Shown: positions 1-5,675 of the stretch, in pieces | Position numbering within the stretch: the first letter of the stretch is position 1 | How the letters are laid out: every line of letters begins with the position of its first letter | From: Alphaproteobacteria bacterium | GTDB lineage: Bacteria; Pseudomonadota; Alphaproteobacteria; CAISOG01 | Direction: 5' to 3' | NCBI GenBank assembly: GCA_018883285.1 | Contig: VEQJ01000071.1 | Coordinates: forward strand, 1-6,439 | DNA: 6,439 nucleotides | Program-made: the position numbers and the translations under genes | Notes under the pieces: generated by a model | Told to the model about the DNA's origin: nothing | Database searches by the model: none | Seen by the model: only the letters and a program-made list of their open reading frames with translations

Positions 1-17
1 GCTTTATGTGCATCCCA

Positions 18-45
18 ACACCCTAACATTTCTCATGTTAGGTGT
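18..45. promoter_or_regulatory. Stem-loop / imperfect palindrome upstream of the AT-rich gene
   Basis: ACACCCTAACAT (18-29) and ATGTTAGGTGT (35-45) are inverted copies separated by the 5-base loop TTCTC. They pair over 11 bp with one bulged C. No T run follows on the + strand, so it does not look like a + strand intrinsic terminator. The right arm overlaps the proposed -35 element, so an operator is possible. It could also be the end of an upstream transcript. The palindrome is seen directly; its function is inferred. Confidence 0.45.
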
Positions 46-71
46 CAGCCCCAAATCTTAATAAGTATATT
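42..71 (+). promoter_or_regulatory. Possible sigma70-type promoter for the 112-486 gene
   Basis: TATATT (66-71) is a good -10 candidate in an AT-rich stretch. GTGTCA (42-47) matches four of six positions of TTGACA at an 18-base spacing. Transcription would start near 78, leaving a leader of about 34 bases with a GGAG Shine-Dalgarno at 100-103, eight bases before the ATG. The -35 is weak, and AT-rich DNA gives such matches by chance. Confidence 0.3.
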
Positions 72-111
72 GTGCAAAAATTAACCCATCTAATTTTTTG
101 GAGAATTTGTT

Positions 112-486
112 ATGGCGATTGCTCAAGTTGATTATACGCTTGAATTTGCAAGCGGAATTAATCGTAACGGTAAAAATGAATCCCCCGTAATTCGTATGGT
201 TGTTCAGCATGACGACAAAGTATGCTACCTAAAAGGCAAATCTTTTGCTCAGGAATGTGCTAAAAAAGTTTGTGAAGTTACAGGATTAATTTTTACAGAA
301 AAAAAAGTAGCTGTCGAAACTTATTGTTTGAGAACTGATGCCATGAATAACTATAAATACAATAAAGAGGTGGCAGAAGACCTAAACAATAAATATGCAA
401 ATCAATTAAGGTCAGAATTGTTTGGCAATAACCCAAGTCAAGTTCTTTATATCTTTCCTGATATCTTTCCTGAACAAACAAGATAG
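112..486 (+). CDS. Hypothetical protein, AT-rich orphan gene
   Basis: This encodes 124 residues of a family I do not recognise. The ATG has a well placed GGAG (100-103, 8-base spacing), which supports both the gene and its start. The protein appears soluble, with no signal peptide or membrane segment. It has four cysteines (38, 49, 54, 72) and a Lys/Asn-rich middle, and ends in a short repeated IFPD/IFPE tail. Base composition is about 30-35% GC in sampled stretches, against about 60% in the phoH cluster, with A/T-ending codons throughout. That points to horizontal acquisition, although no transposase, integrase or attachment site is visible. It stands alone, with its own likely promoter, between the window edge and the phoH cluster. 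No function can be assigned. Confidence 0.75.
   Translation: MAIAQVDYTLEFASGINRNGKNESPVIRMVVQHDDKVCYLKGKSFAQECAKKVCEVTGLIFTEKKVAVETYCLRTDAMNNYKYNKEVAEDLNNKYANQLRSELFGNNPSQVLYIFPDIFPEQTR
451..474 (+). repeat. 12-base tandem duplication inside the AT-rich gene
   Basis: ATCTTTCCTGAT (451-462) is followed directly by ATCTTTCCTGAA (463-474), 11 of 12 bases identical. The repeat is in frame and encodes IFPD then IFPE, four codons before the stop. It is probably a slippage duplication. Confidence 0.8.
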
Positions 487-556
487 TTTTCCTGCTGACT
501 GAGGGGGGCGAGAATGATTGGGGCGATGACCATGCCACCTGCTGCGCGGGGTGTTG

Positions 557-706
557 ATGGTAGGTGATATGACCAAAGATAAGATGTTACAAGAATTGGA
601 ACAGCTGTTGCTAGACCGCATTGAGGCGGTGCAACGGGGGGAGATCAGCACCAAAAGCTTTGAGGAAATTATCGCCGATGCACGCAATGAGGCGGCCGCG
701 TCGTAA
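557..706 (+). CDS. Possible small protein, 49 codons (alternative start 569)
   Basis: An ORF starts at ATG 557 (49 residues), with a second in-frame ATG at 569 (45 residues) and TAA at 704-706. The peptide from 569 begins MTKDKMLQELEQLLLDR and continues EAVQRGEISTKSFEEIIADA. It is acidic and strongly helix-forming with leucine heptads, and reads like a real short protein, not a random frame. AGGTGAT just before ATG 569 and GGGG before ATG 557 are both mediocre ribosome sites. The size and charge resemble small antitoxin-like or adaptor proteins, but no family is recognised and no toxin gene follows. GC content is close to that of the core genes, so it probably belongs to the chromosome and not to the AT-rich insert. 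Confidence 0.4.
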   Translation: MVGDMTKDKMLQELEQLLLDRIEAVQRGEISTKSFEEIIADARNEAAAS

Positions 707-739
707 AGGCCTATCGTGTTCACTCCCCCAAAGTTTTTT

Positions 740-780
740 CGCCACCAGCCCCTCCGCATGGCTAGCCAAATGTGGTGGCG
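740..780. other. Stem-loop in the phoH leader
   Basis: CGCCACCA (740-747) and TGGTGGCG (773-780) are perfect 8-bp inverted repeats around a 25-base loop that contains the palindrome GGCTAGCC (760-767). The six T's before the left arm face six G's after the right arm, so G-T wobble pairs could lengthen the stem. A further GGGG (794-797) could pair with the C run at 807-812. It sits 47 bases before the phoH start. No T run follows on either strand in the terminator sense, so a leader structure is more likely than a terminator. Confidence 0.4.
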
Positions 781-826
781 GGGGGTATGCTAAGGGGATA
801 CAGCAACCCCCCAACCTGTTTTTGCC

Positions 827-1801
827 GTGTCACCACAACCGCCCCCACCATCCTTAACGGCTAATGAGCCGTTGCATCTGCAATTCGACAACAACAGCCT
901 GCTGCCCAATTTGTTTGGCCAGCATGAATCGAATCTGCACCAAATCGAAAAATCACTGGGCGTTACCCTGTCCACCCGCGGCAACCGCGTGGCGATTGCC
1001 GGTTCCCCCTCTATGGTGGAGGCCGCCCGTCAGGTGATGATCCTGCTGTACGAACGCGCTAAGCGCGGTGTGGTGCTGGACGGGGGGGAGATTGATGCGG
1101 CGATTCGGGCGACAGCCACGGAGCCTGGCAACCAATTGTTTGTTGAGGGCGGCGGCATCAAAACCCGCAAACGCTACGTTGAGCCCCGCACCGCTGGCCA
1201 GCGTGCCTATGTTGAGGCGTTGCAGAAGCATGACATGGTGTTCGGGGTGGGGCCCGCCGGGACGGGCAAAACCTATCTGGCGATGGCGATGGGGGTGGCG
1301 ATGTTGGCCGCCAATCAGGTTGATCGCATCATCCTGTCACGGCCAGCGGTTGAGGCGGGGGAACGGTTGGGATTTCTGCCCGGTGATCTTAAGGAAAAGG
1401 TCGATCCCTATCTGCGCCCGCTGTACGACGCGCTGTACGACATGATGCCGTCGGATCAGGCTGCCAGGCGGATGGAAACGGGTGAGATTGAAATTGCGCC
1501 GCTGGCCTTTATGCGTGGCCGCACCCTGCACCACGCCTATGTAATTTTGGATGAGGCGCAAAACAGCACCACCGCGCAAATGAAGATGTTCCTGACCCGT
1601 TTGGGGGAGGGGAGTAAGATGGTGATTACGGGGGATCTGACCCAAATCGACCTGCCATCGGGGCAACGGTCGGGGTTGGCTGAGGCGGTTGAGGTGTTGA
1701 ACGGCGTGCCCGGCATTGCGATTGCCCGCTTTACCGATCAGGATGTTGTGCGCCACCCGCTGGTCGGCCGTATTATTAGAGCCTATGAAGCAAATTCCTG
1801 A
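827..1801 (+). CDS. phoH: PhoH family (YbeZ-type) P-loop ATPase
   Basis: This encodes 324 residues, a usual length for the family. PhoH/YbeZ proteins are cytoplasmic P-loop NTPases related to the nucleotide-binding part of superfamily 1 helicases; YbeZ partners the YbeY endoribonuclease. Visible motifs are Walker A GPAGTGKT (142-149), the family signature SRPAVEAGERLGFLPGD (171-187), Walker B VILDEAQ (239-245) and ITGDLTQIDLP (267-277). The N-terminal 100 residues form the small domain that precedes the ATPase in this subfamily. The start is GTG at 827: an in-frame stop at 791-793 leaves no other ATG, GTG or TTG before it. No Shine-Dalgarno lies close; the nearest purine run (AAGGGG, 792-797) is 29 bases away, so translation may start weakly or at a later codon. 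It is the first gene of a cluster with ybeY and corC. Confidence 0.95.
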   Translation: MSPQPPPPSLTANEPLHLQFDNNSLLPNLFGQHESNLHQIEKSLGVTLSTRGNRVAIAGSPSMVEAARQVMILLYERAKRGVVLDGGEIDAAIRATATEPGNQLFVEGGGIKTRKRYVEPRTAGQRAYVEALQKHDMVFGVGPAGTGKTYLAMAMGVAMLAANQVDRIILSRPAVEAGERLGFLPGDLKEKVDPYLRPLYDALYDMMPSDQAARRMETGEIEIAPLAFMRGRTLHHAYVILDEAQNSTTAQMKMFLTRLGEGSKMVITGDLTQIDLPSGQRSGLAEAVEVLNGVPGIAIARFTDQDVVRHPLVGRIIRAYEANS

Positions 1802-2354
1802 TTTGGCTATGCCGTCCAATATCCCGATAAATCTTATCATTGATCATCCCGATTGGGATCGGATGCTGCCCGATGCGTTGGCTGTGGCGCAGCGGGCGTG
1901 GCAGCAGGTGGCGGCTGTGCAGCCTGAGCTGACCAAGCATCGGATCGATATCGTGTTGGCGGATGACGACCTGCTGCAGCAACTGAACCGCGATCATCGG
2001 GGGCGGGATAAGCCCACCAACGTGCTGTCCTTTTCCTACAGCGATGACGATGCGCCCCCCATGCCCCCTGAACTGTTGGCTGATGCGCTGGCCGAGCAAC
2101 CAACGGGTGAGCTGTATTTGGCTGCGGGCGTGGTGTCGGCTGAGGCGGCGGCGGGGGGGCTGTCGATAGCGCATCATTTCGCCCATTTGATTGTTCATGG
2201 TTTGTTGCATTTGTTGGGTTATGATCATGAGCTGGATGAGGAAGCGGAGGAAATGGAAGCCTTGGAGACAAAAATTCTGGCGCAAATGGGTATCGCCAAC
2301 CCCTATGACGCGCGCGACACCAACCATTCATCACCAGGCAGGGATGCATCATGA
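1785..2354 (+). CDS. ybeY: YbeY, endoribonuclease / rRNA maturation factor
   Basis: YbeY is a zinc-dependent single-strand endoribonuclease needed for 16S rRNA 3' end maturation and 70S ribosome quality control. The zinc site HGLLHLLGYDH is intact (His138, His142, His148 counting from ATG 1785), as is the upstream family motif DKPTNVLSF (75-83). The protein is 189 residues, slightly longer than E. coli YbeY, with a polar tail after the metal site. Two starts are possible: ATG 1785, which overlaps the end of phoH by 17 bases and has a weak AGAG in front, and ATG 1809, seven bases past the phoH stop, which gives 181 residues and a more typical N-terminus. The overlap with phoH, and the ATGA overlap with the next gene, indicate translational coupling in one operon. 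Confidence 0.93.
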   Translation: MKQIPDLAMPSNIPINLIIDHPDWDRMLPDALAVAQRAWQQVAAVQPELTKHRIDIVLADDDLLQQLNRDHRGRDKPTNVLSFSYSDDDAPPMPPELLADALAEQPTGELYLAAGVVSAEAAAGGLSIAHHFAHLIVHGLLHLLGYDHELDEEAEEMEALETKILAQMGIANPYDARDTNHSSPGRDAS

Positions 2355-3232
2355 CCACCATTTGGCGCAACATTGTTCATAAACTTAGGCCTGAATCGGG
2401 CGAGCCGGGCCTTCGCGCCGCCCTGGAAGGGTTGATTGAGGATCATACCGATAACACCCGCCCCCTGGGGGAGGAGGAGAGGGAGCTGATCGCCAACACC
2501 ATTAAGCTGCGCAACCTGACCGTGCGCGATGTGATGGTGCCCCGCCCCGACATTCTGGCAATTGATGAGGATGCGACGATTAAGGATTATTTGGCGTTGC
2601 AGGGGGATGATGGCTTTTCGCGCCTGCCCGTGTTCTGCGAAACCCTGGATAATGTTATCGGCATGGTGCATATCAAAGACCTGCTGCCGCACTGGGGCGA
2701 AACCGCGACACCGATTAAAGACCTGATCCGTGAGGTGTTGTATGTGCCGCCATCGATGCAGGCCTATGATTTGCTGTTCCAGATGAAGCTGACCCGCACC
2801 CATTTGGCGGTGGTGGTGGATGAATTTGGTGGCACCGATGGCCTGGTCACCATCTCCGATCTGATTGAGGAAATTGTTGGCGAAATTGAGGATGAGCATG
2901 ATGTGGCGGATCAGGGCAACATCTCTAAACGCAACGATGGCAGCTTTTTTGTGCGCGCCCGCACCCCGTTGGAGGAGTTGGATCAATCGCTGGGGCTGCA
3001 TCTGGCCGAAGAGGTTGAGGAGGATATCGATACCGTTGGCGGCCTGGTCAGCACCTTGGCGGGGGAAATTCCCAAACGGGGGCAGGTGGTCGAACTGCCC
3101 GAAAAAAACTTGAGCTTTGAGGTGTTGGATGGCGACGGCCGCCGCCTTAAATGGCTGCGGGTTTGGGTAAACGCTGGCTCTGGTGCCGATGTTGGGGCTG
3201 GGGCAGGGGCGGGAGGGGGCACGGCTTCCTAA
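2351..3232 (+). CDS. corC: CorC/YbeX-family (hemolysin-like) CBS-domain protein
   Basis: The 293-residue protein has no membrane segment, so it is the soluble YbeX/CorC type and not the longer membrane-bound DUF21 type. It starts with VRDVMVPR (58-65), followed by a CBS pair (about 61-120 and 125-182) and the hallmark [20 protein letters not shown] (154-173). A CorC_HlyC domain follows at about 200-272, of the kind shared with ion transporters. The family has been linked to magnesium/cobalt efflux and, through its ybeZ-ybeY-ybeX neighbourhood, to ribosome metabolism. The start ATG overlaps the ybeY stop (ATGA), so the genes are translationally coupled. The C-terminus is a Gly/Ala-rich low-complexity tail (about 275-293) from G-rich DNA, probably disordered. 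In many relatives lnt comes next; here the next gene is convergent. Confidence 0.92.
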   Translation: MTTIWRNIVHKLRPESGEPGLRAALEGLIEDHTDNTRPLGEEERELIANTIKLRNLTVRDVMVPRPDILAIDEDATIKDYLALQGDDGFSRLPVFCETLDNVIGMVHIKDLLPHWGETATPIKDLIREVLYVPPSMQAYDLLFQMKLTRTHLAVVVDEFGGTDGLVTISDLIEEIVGEIEDEHDVADQGNISKRNDGSFFVRARTPLEELDQSLGLHLAEEVEEDIDTVGGLVSTLAGEIPKRGQVVELPEKNLSFEVLDGDGRRLKWLRVWVNAGSGADVGAGAGAGGGTAS

Positions 3233-3270
3233 GGCTAGGGCTTTTTCTGCTTCTTTTCTGTTAGCGCCAC

Positions 3271-3372
3271 TCCGTTATTATCCTAGATCCGTTATTGCCG
3301 CCTTTCCGCTGTCATCCTACCCCCGTCATCCCCACCACTCCGCTGTCATCCTACCCCCTGTGGGTAGGATCC
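3271..3372. repeat. Degenerate 34-base tandem repeat, three units
   Basis: The units begin at 3271, 3305 and 3339, exactly 34 bases apart. Units 2 and 3 share their first 20 bases perfectly (TCCGCTGTCATCCTACCCCC). Unit 1 matches unit 2 at 22 of 34 positions, and the three differences in its first 15 bases are all transitions. Unit 1 shows an internal 17-base period (TCCGTTATT at 3271 and 3288). The unit core GTCATCC, with GGATCCA later in unit 3, resembles short interspersed palindromic repeats found between genes in many proteobacteria. The array lies between two convergent operons and codes for nothing I can see. Confidence 0.7.
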
Positions 3373-3420
3373 ATGCGATGCTAAGGCCTGAAAAACGGCT
3401 AGGATTTGAGATCCTACCCA
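3361..3420. repeat. 60-base element bounded by 11-bp perfect inverted repeats
   Basis: TGGGTAGGATC (3361-3371) is the exact reverse complement of GATCCTACCCA (3410-3420). The left arm also pairs with ATCCTACCC at 3348-3356 (9 bp, 5-base loop) and with the copy at 3314-3322, so several mutually exclusive hairpins are possible. No target-site duplication is obvious. It could be a small interspersed palindromic repeat or a decayed MITE-like relic. Pairing is seen directly; mobility is inferred. Confidence 0.55.
3391..3419 (-). terminator. Probable intrinsic terminator of the nusB / fliL-like operon
   Basis: Read on the - strand, GGGTAGGAT (3419-3411), loop CTCAA and ATCCTAGCC (3405-3397) form a 9-position stem with one G-G mismatch. 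One G and then TTTTT (3395-3391) follow. It starts about 26 bases after the stop of the fliL-like gene, the expected place. The stem is short and only moderately GC-rich, so efficiency may be modest. It is built from the repeat element described at 3361-3420. Confidence 0.5.
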
Positions 3421-3445
3421 ATATTTAAAAATGAGGGCTAAGTAT

Positions 3446-3997
3446 CTAAGGGCTGGTTTCGACCTTGCCTGATCCCATATCGCCGCCAGAATCGCCGAAT
3501 CTAAAGTCATTTTTCGTGGGGTGGGCAGCATAATTAACAGGTTGAATAATCAAATTTTTGACCAAGACTTCTTTGATCAACGGTTCCCCCAGGGTTTTAT
3601 TGGTGACGTCCAGGATTTTTTGTTTGATGGCGGGTTCAGAAAGCTGGTTAAATCGTTCTGGAAGTGAGGCAGCATGGCGAAGCCCATTCAACACATCGTT
3701 GCGTAAGCGTTCCTTATTGGAAGAAAATTTTTCTAAATCTTTTTCATCTTTAAGCTCTAGTGTAGCGGATACGAACAAAAAATCTTTAACCTGTCCATCG
3801 CGTAGGACAGGAAGTTTAAAGGCGTCCATCAAAAAAAAGGTCGGGATCTTAATGGTGGCGGCTTTTTCCGCGGGGGTAAGTTCGACAGGCTTAGGCTCAT
3901 CAACGGAGGAAGGATGGGTCATTTTCTGAAAAACAACAAAGCCGCCTATGCCCAGCAGAACCAGGACAGCGCCGCCAACAAAAGCCTTTTTTTTCAT
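3446..3997 (-). CDS. FliL-like single-pass membrane protein
   Basis: This encodes 183 residues from ATG 3997. GAAGG (4009-4005) sits seven bases ahead, which favours this ATG over the adjoining in-frame GTG at 4000. A short lysine-rich start (MKKK) precedes one hydrophobic helix (about 5-23), so the rest should lie in the periplasm. The periplasmic part has the FliL-like layout: a beta stretch (LPVLRDGQVKDFLFVSATLE), a charged helix with RLRNDVLNGL, then a helix-strand end (KQKILDVTNKTLGEPLIKEV). Flagellar FliL works beside the stator, but proteins of this type also occur beside nusB in alphaproteobacteria without flagellar neighbours, and none are visible here. A flagellar role is therefore not established. 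It lies 39 bases after nusB and is probably the last gene of the operon. The polar Gly-rich tail is short and likely disordered. Confidence 0.7.
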   Translation of the reverse strand: MKKKAFVGGAVLVLLGIGGFVVFQKMTHPSSVDEPKPVELTPAEKAATIKIPTFFLMDAFKLPVLRDGQVKDFLFVSATLELKDEKDLEKFSSNKERLRNDVLNGLRHAASLPERFNQLSEPAIKQKILDVTNKTLGEPLIKEVLVKNLIIQPVNYAAHPTKNDFRFGDSGGDMGSGKVETSP

Positions 3998-4036
3998 CAC
4001 GGCGCCTTCATCGTTAGGTTATTCCATAAGGCTGAA

Positions 4037-4516
4037 TTATTCTTGCAACACCCCATTGGCGACCTGTTGTTTGTAGCACCGATCCAACACGGCGTTGACA
4101 AATTTTGGCTCATCCACTTCAAAGAATTGCTTAGTAAGGTTTACATATTCGTTAATGACCACCCGCGGCGGCGTGACGGCCATCGTCATTTCGCACAATG
4201 CCGCCCGCAAAATAACCCGCAGCAGCAGGGGCAGGCGATCCCAAGTCCAATTCGCGCTTAGATGCGGGATCAGGGTTTTATCCCACGCATCGTTGTTGCT
4301 GCTGGTATGCTGCACCAATTCCACCAGCAGATCATTGTCCAGGGTTTGCCGCGATTCCCGCCGATAGGTCAGCGCGTCGGCCTGCCCATGGCCAGTCAGC
4401 GCCATTTCATACAAGGCTTGCACGGTGGCCACACGGGCGGCGCGTCGCAAGCGTTGATTCGGCTTGGCGGGGTCGGTTGACGGTTGGCCAGCATCGGCAG
4501 CGGGTTGATCGGTCAT
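4037..4516 (-). CDS. nusB: NusB, transcription antitermination factor
   Basis: NusB pairs with ribosomal protein S10 (NusE) on boxA RNA to support rRNA antitermination. The 159-residue protein has the family's N-terminal helix RRAARVATVQALYEM (24-38) and the diagnostic C-terminal run PPRVVINEYVNLTKQFF (116-132), followed by DEPKFVNAVLD. Residues 1-22 are a polar, Pro/Asp-rich extension beyond the usual start, probably disordered. AAGGA lies ten bases before the ATG. The gene follows ribB after 31 bases and precedes the fliL-like gene, consistent with one transcript. The usual alphaproteobacterial partner ribH is not between ribB and nusB. Confidence 0.95.
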   Translation of the reverse strand: MTDQPAADAGQPSTDPAKPNQRLRRAARVATVQALYEMALTGHGQADALTYRRESRQTLDNDLLVELVQHTSSNNDAWDKTLIPHLSANWTWDRLPLLLRVILRAALCEMTMAVTPPRVVINEYVNLTKQFFEVDEPKFVNAVLDRCYKQQVANGVLQE

Positions 4517-4547
4517 GGGGGTACTGTCCTTACTTCACGAACTAACG

Positions 4548-5666
4548 TTAAAAACTTTCAAAGCGTTTAACGCTTAGCCCAAAGCCATCCAATCCGACAA
4601 TGGTTTTCGGTTGGTTGGAAAGAAGGGCGATGTGGTGCAGCCCCAGTTTTTTGAGAATTTGCGCGCCAATGCCATAGCGGCGCAGCACTGGCTTAGCGGT
4701 GCCCGTTGCCTGCAGATCGTCCAATGATGCCACCCCCTGCAACAAATCGCCCGCCCCATGCAGCAGTACCAGCACGCCGCGGCCTTTTTCGGCAATCCGT
4801 ATCATGGCACGGCGCAGCTCATCCGGGCGACCATGTTGATCCCCCAACAGGTCGTTCAGCAGGTTCAGGCTGTGCATCCGCACCAACACCGTATCGTCAT
4901 CTGACGTAGCGGTCAGCTCGCCTTTAACCAGCACCAGATGCTGTTGCTGATCGGTCAGGGCGCGAAAGGTCATCAGGCGAAAATCGCCAGCAAAATGGGA
5001 ATGAAAGGGCTGTTCCGCCACCTGCTCCACCAAGCTTTCGTGCGCCAATCGATAGGCAATCAGGTCGGCAATCCGCCCCATTTTCAGATTCAGCTGGCCA
5101 GCCAATTGGGTAAGGTCGGGCAGATCGGCCATCTGCCCCGCATCGTTCATGATTTCGCAAATCACCGCGCAGGGATGCAACCCCGCCAGCCGTACCAAAT
5201 CAACAGAGGCCTCGGTGTGTCCCGCCCGTACCAGCACGCCGCCAGCGCGCGCCAGCAGTGGGTTAACATGGCCTGGCCGCACCAGGGCGTGGGGGTCGGT
5301 GGCGGGATCGGCCAGCAATTGGATGGTGCGGGCGCGGTCACTGGCACTGCTGCCCGTCGTGATACCATCGCTGGCGTCCACGGTAACGGTAAAGGCGGTT
5401 TGAAAGCTTTCGCGGTTGTCGGGCACCATCAACTCCAACTGCAGATGCTGCAGGCGGGCGGCGGTCATCGGCACGGTGATGATGCCACTGGCGTAGCGGG
5501 TCATCATGGTAATAGCCTCAGGCGTGACATGCTGAGCGGCCATCACAAAATCCCCCTCATCCTCCCGCCGCTCGCCATCGACCACCTGCCCATCGACCAG
5601 GATGATCATGCGCCCCGCCGCCAGCTCAGCCAGCAGGTCAGGGATAGGGGAAAAAGTATGGGGCAT
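4548..5666 (-). CDS. ribB: RibB (DHBP synthase) with degenerate GTP cyclohydrolase II-like domain (RibBX type)
   Basis: The N-terminal half (about 1-205) is 3,4-dihydroxy-2-butanone 4-phosphate synthase, which converts ribulose 5-phosphate to the four-carbon unit of riboflavin. It keeps the acidic loop RREDEGD (33-39), TTGSSASDRART (103-114), RPGH (130-133), GHTEASVDL (149-157) and CEIMND (170-175). The C-terminal half (about 211-372) aligns with GTP cyclohydrolase II: YGIGAQIL (331-338) and KTIVGLDGFGL (344-354) remain. However, the zinc cysteines are gone; HSLNLLND (265-272) stands where HSECLTGD is usual, and the RCDCG segment reads HGRPD. The catalytic QEGRGIGL segment is also replaced (GAGDLLQG). 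GTP cyclohydrolase activity is therefore unlikely, matching the RibBX variant described in Proteobacteria. A 5-residue tandem insertion precedes the acidic loop, and Thr64 occupies a position usually Cys. The gene starts nine bases after the acetyltransferase stop, with no strong Shine-Dalgarno. Confidence 0.93.
   Translation of the reverse strand: MPHTFSPIPDLLAELAAGRMIILVDGQVVDGERREDEGDFVMAAQHVTPEAITMMTRYASGIITVPMTAARLQHLQLELMVPDNRESFQTAFTVTVDASDGITTGSSASDRARTIQLLADPATDPHALVRPGHVNPLLARAGGVLVRAGHTEASVDLVRLAGLHPCAVICEIMNDAGQMADLPDLTQLAGQLNLKMGRIADLIAYRLAHESLVEQVAEQPFHSHFAGDFRLMTFRALTDQQQHLVLVKGELTATSDDDTVLVRMHSLNLLNDLLGDQHGRPDELRRAMIRIAEKGRGVLVLLHGAGDLLQGVASLDDLQATGTAKPVLRRYGIGAQILKKLGLHHIALLSNQPKTIVGLDGFGLSVKRFESF
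5575..5599 (-). repeat. 15-base-period duplication inside ribB
   Basis: CCATCGACCA occurs at 5575-5584 and again at 5590-5599 (+ strand), 15 bases apart. On the coding strand it yields VDGQV followed by VDGER, residues 24-33 of RibB. The usual family sequence has a single VDD(E/D)xR here, so five residues appear to have been added. Confidence 0.65.
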
Positions 5667-5675
5667 GGGATGTCG

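Noticed and set aside
703..766. Possible toxin remnant after the small ORF (frame reading KAYRVHSPKVF)
   Set aside because: The start resembles ParE/RelE N-termini, but the frame has no start codon, follows an in-frame stop at 688 and ends after about 20 codons. This is too little to call a pseudogene.
1716..1784. Longer YbeY start at ATG 1716
   Set aside because: It would overlap phoH by 86 bases and add 23 residues that are not like the family N-terminus. ATG 1785 or 1809 fits better.
1337..2327. Two overlapping - strand frames (167 and 183 codons) under phoH and ybeY
   Set aside because: They are shadows of the + strand genes, rich in His/Gln/Arg, with no motifs or ribosome sites.
2303..3001. 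232-codon open frame on the - strand, antisense to corC
   Set aside because: It overlaps a CDS with clear CBS and CorC motifs, and its own translation shows no domain and has low-complexity composition.
3271..3372. CRISPR array
   Set aside because: The period is only 34 bases, with the repeats themselves degenerate and no distinct unique spacers of constant length. There are no cas genes, so it is a simple tandem repeat.
5667..5675. FMN riboswitch before ribB
   Set aside because: Only nine bases separate ribB from the upstream gene, so no RFN element can fit there. Any riboswitch would have to be outside the window.
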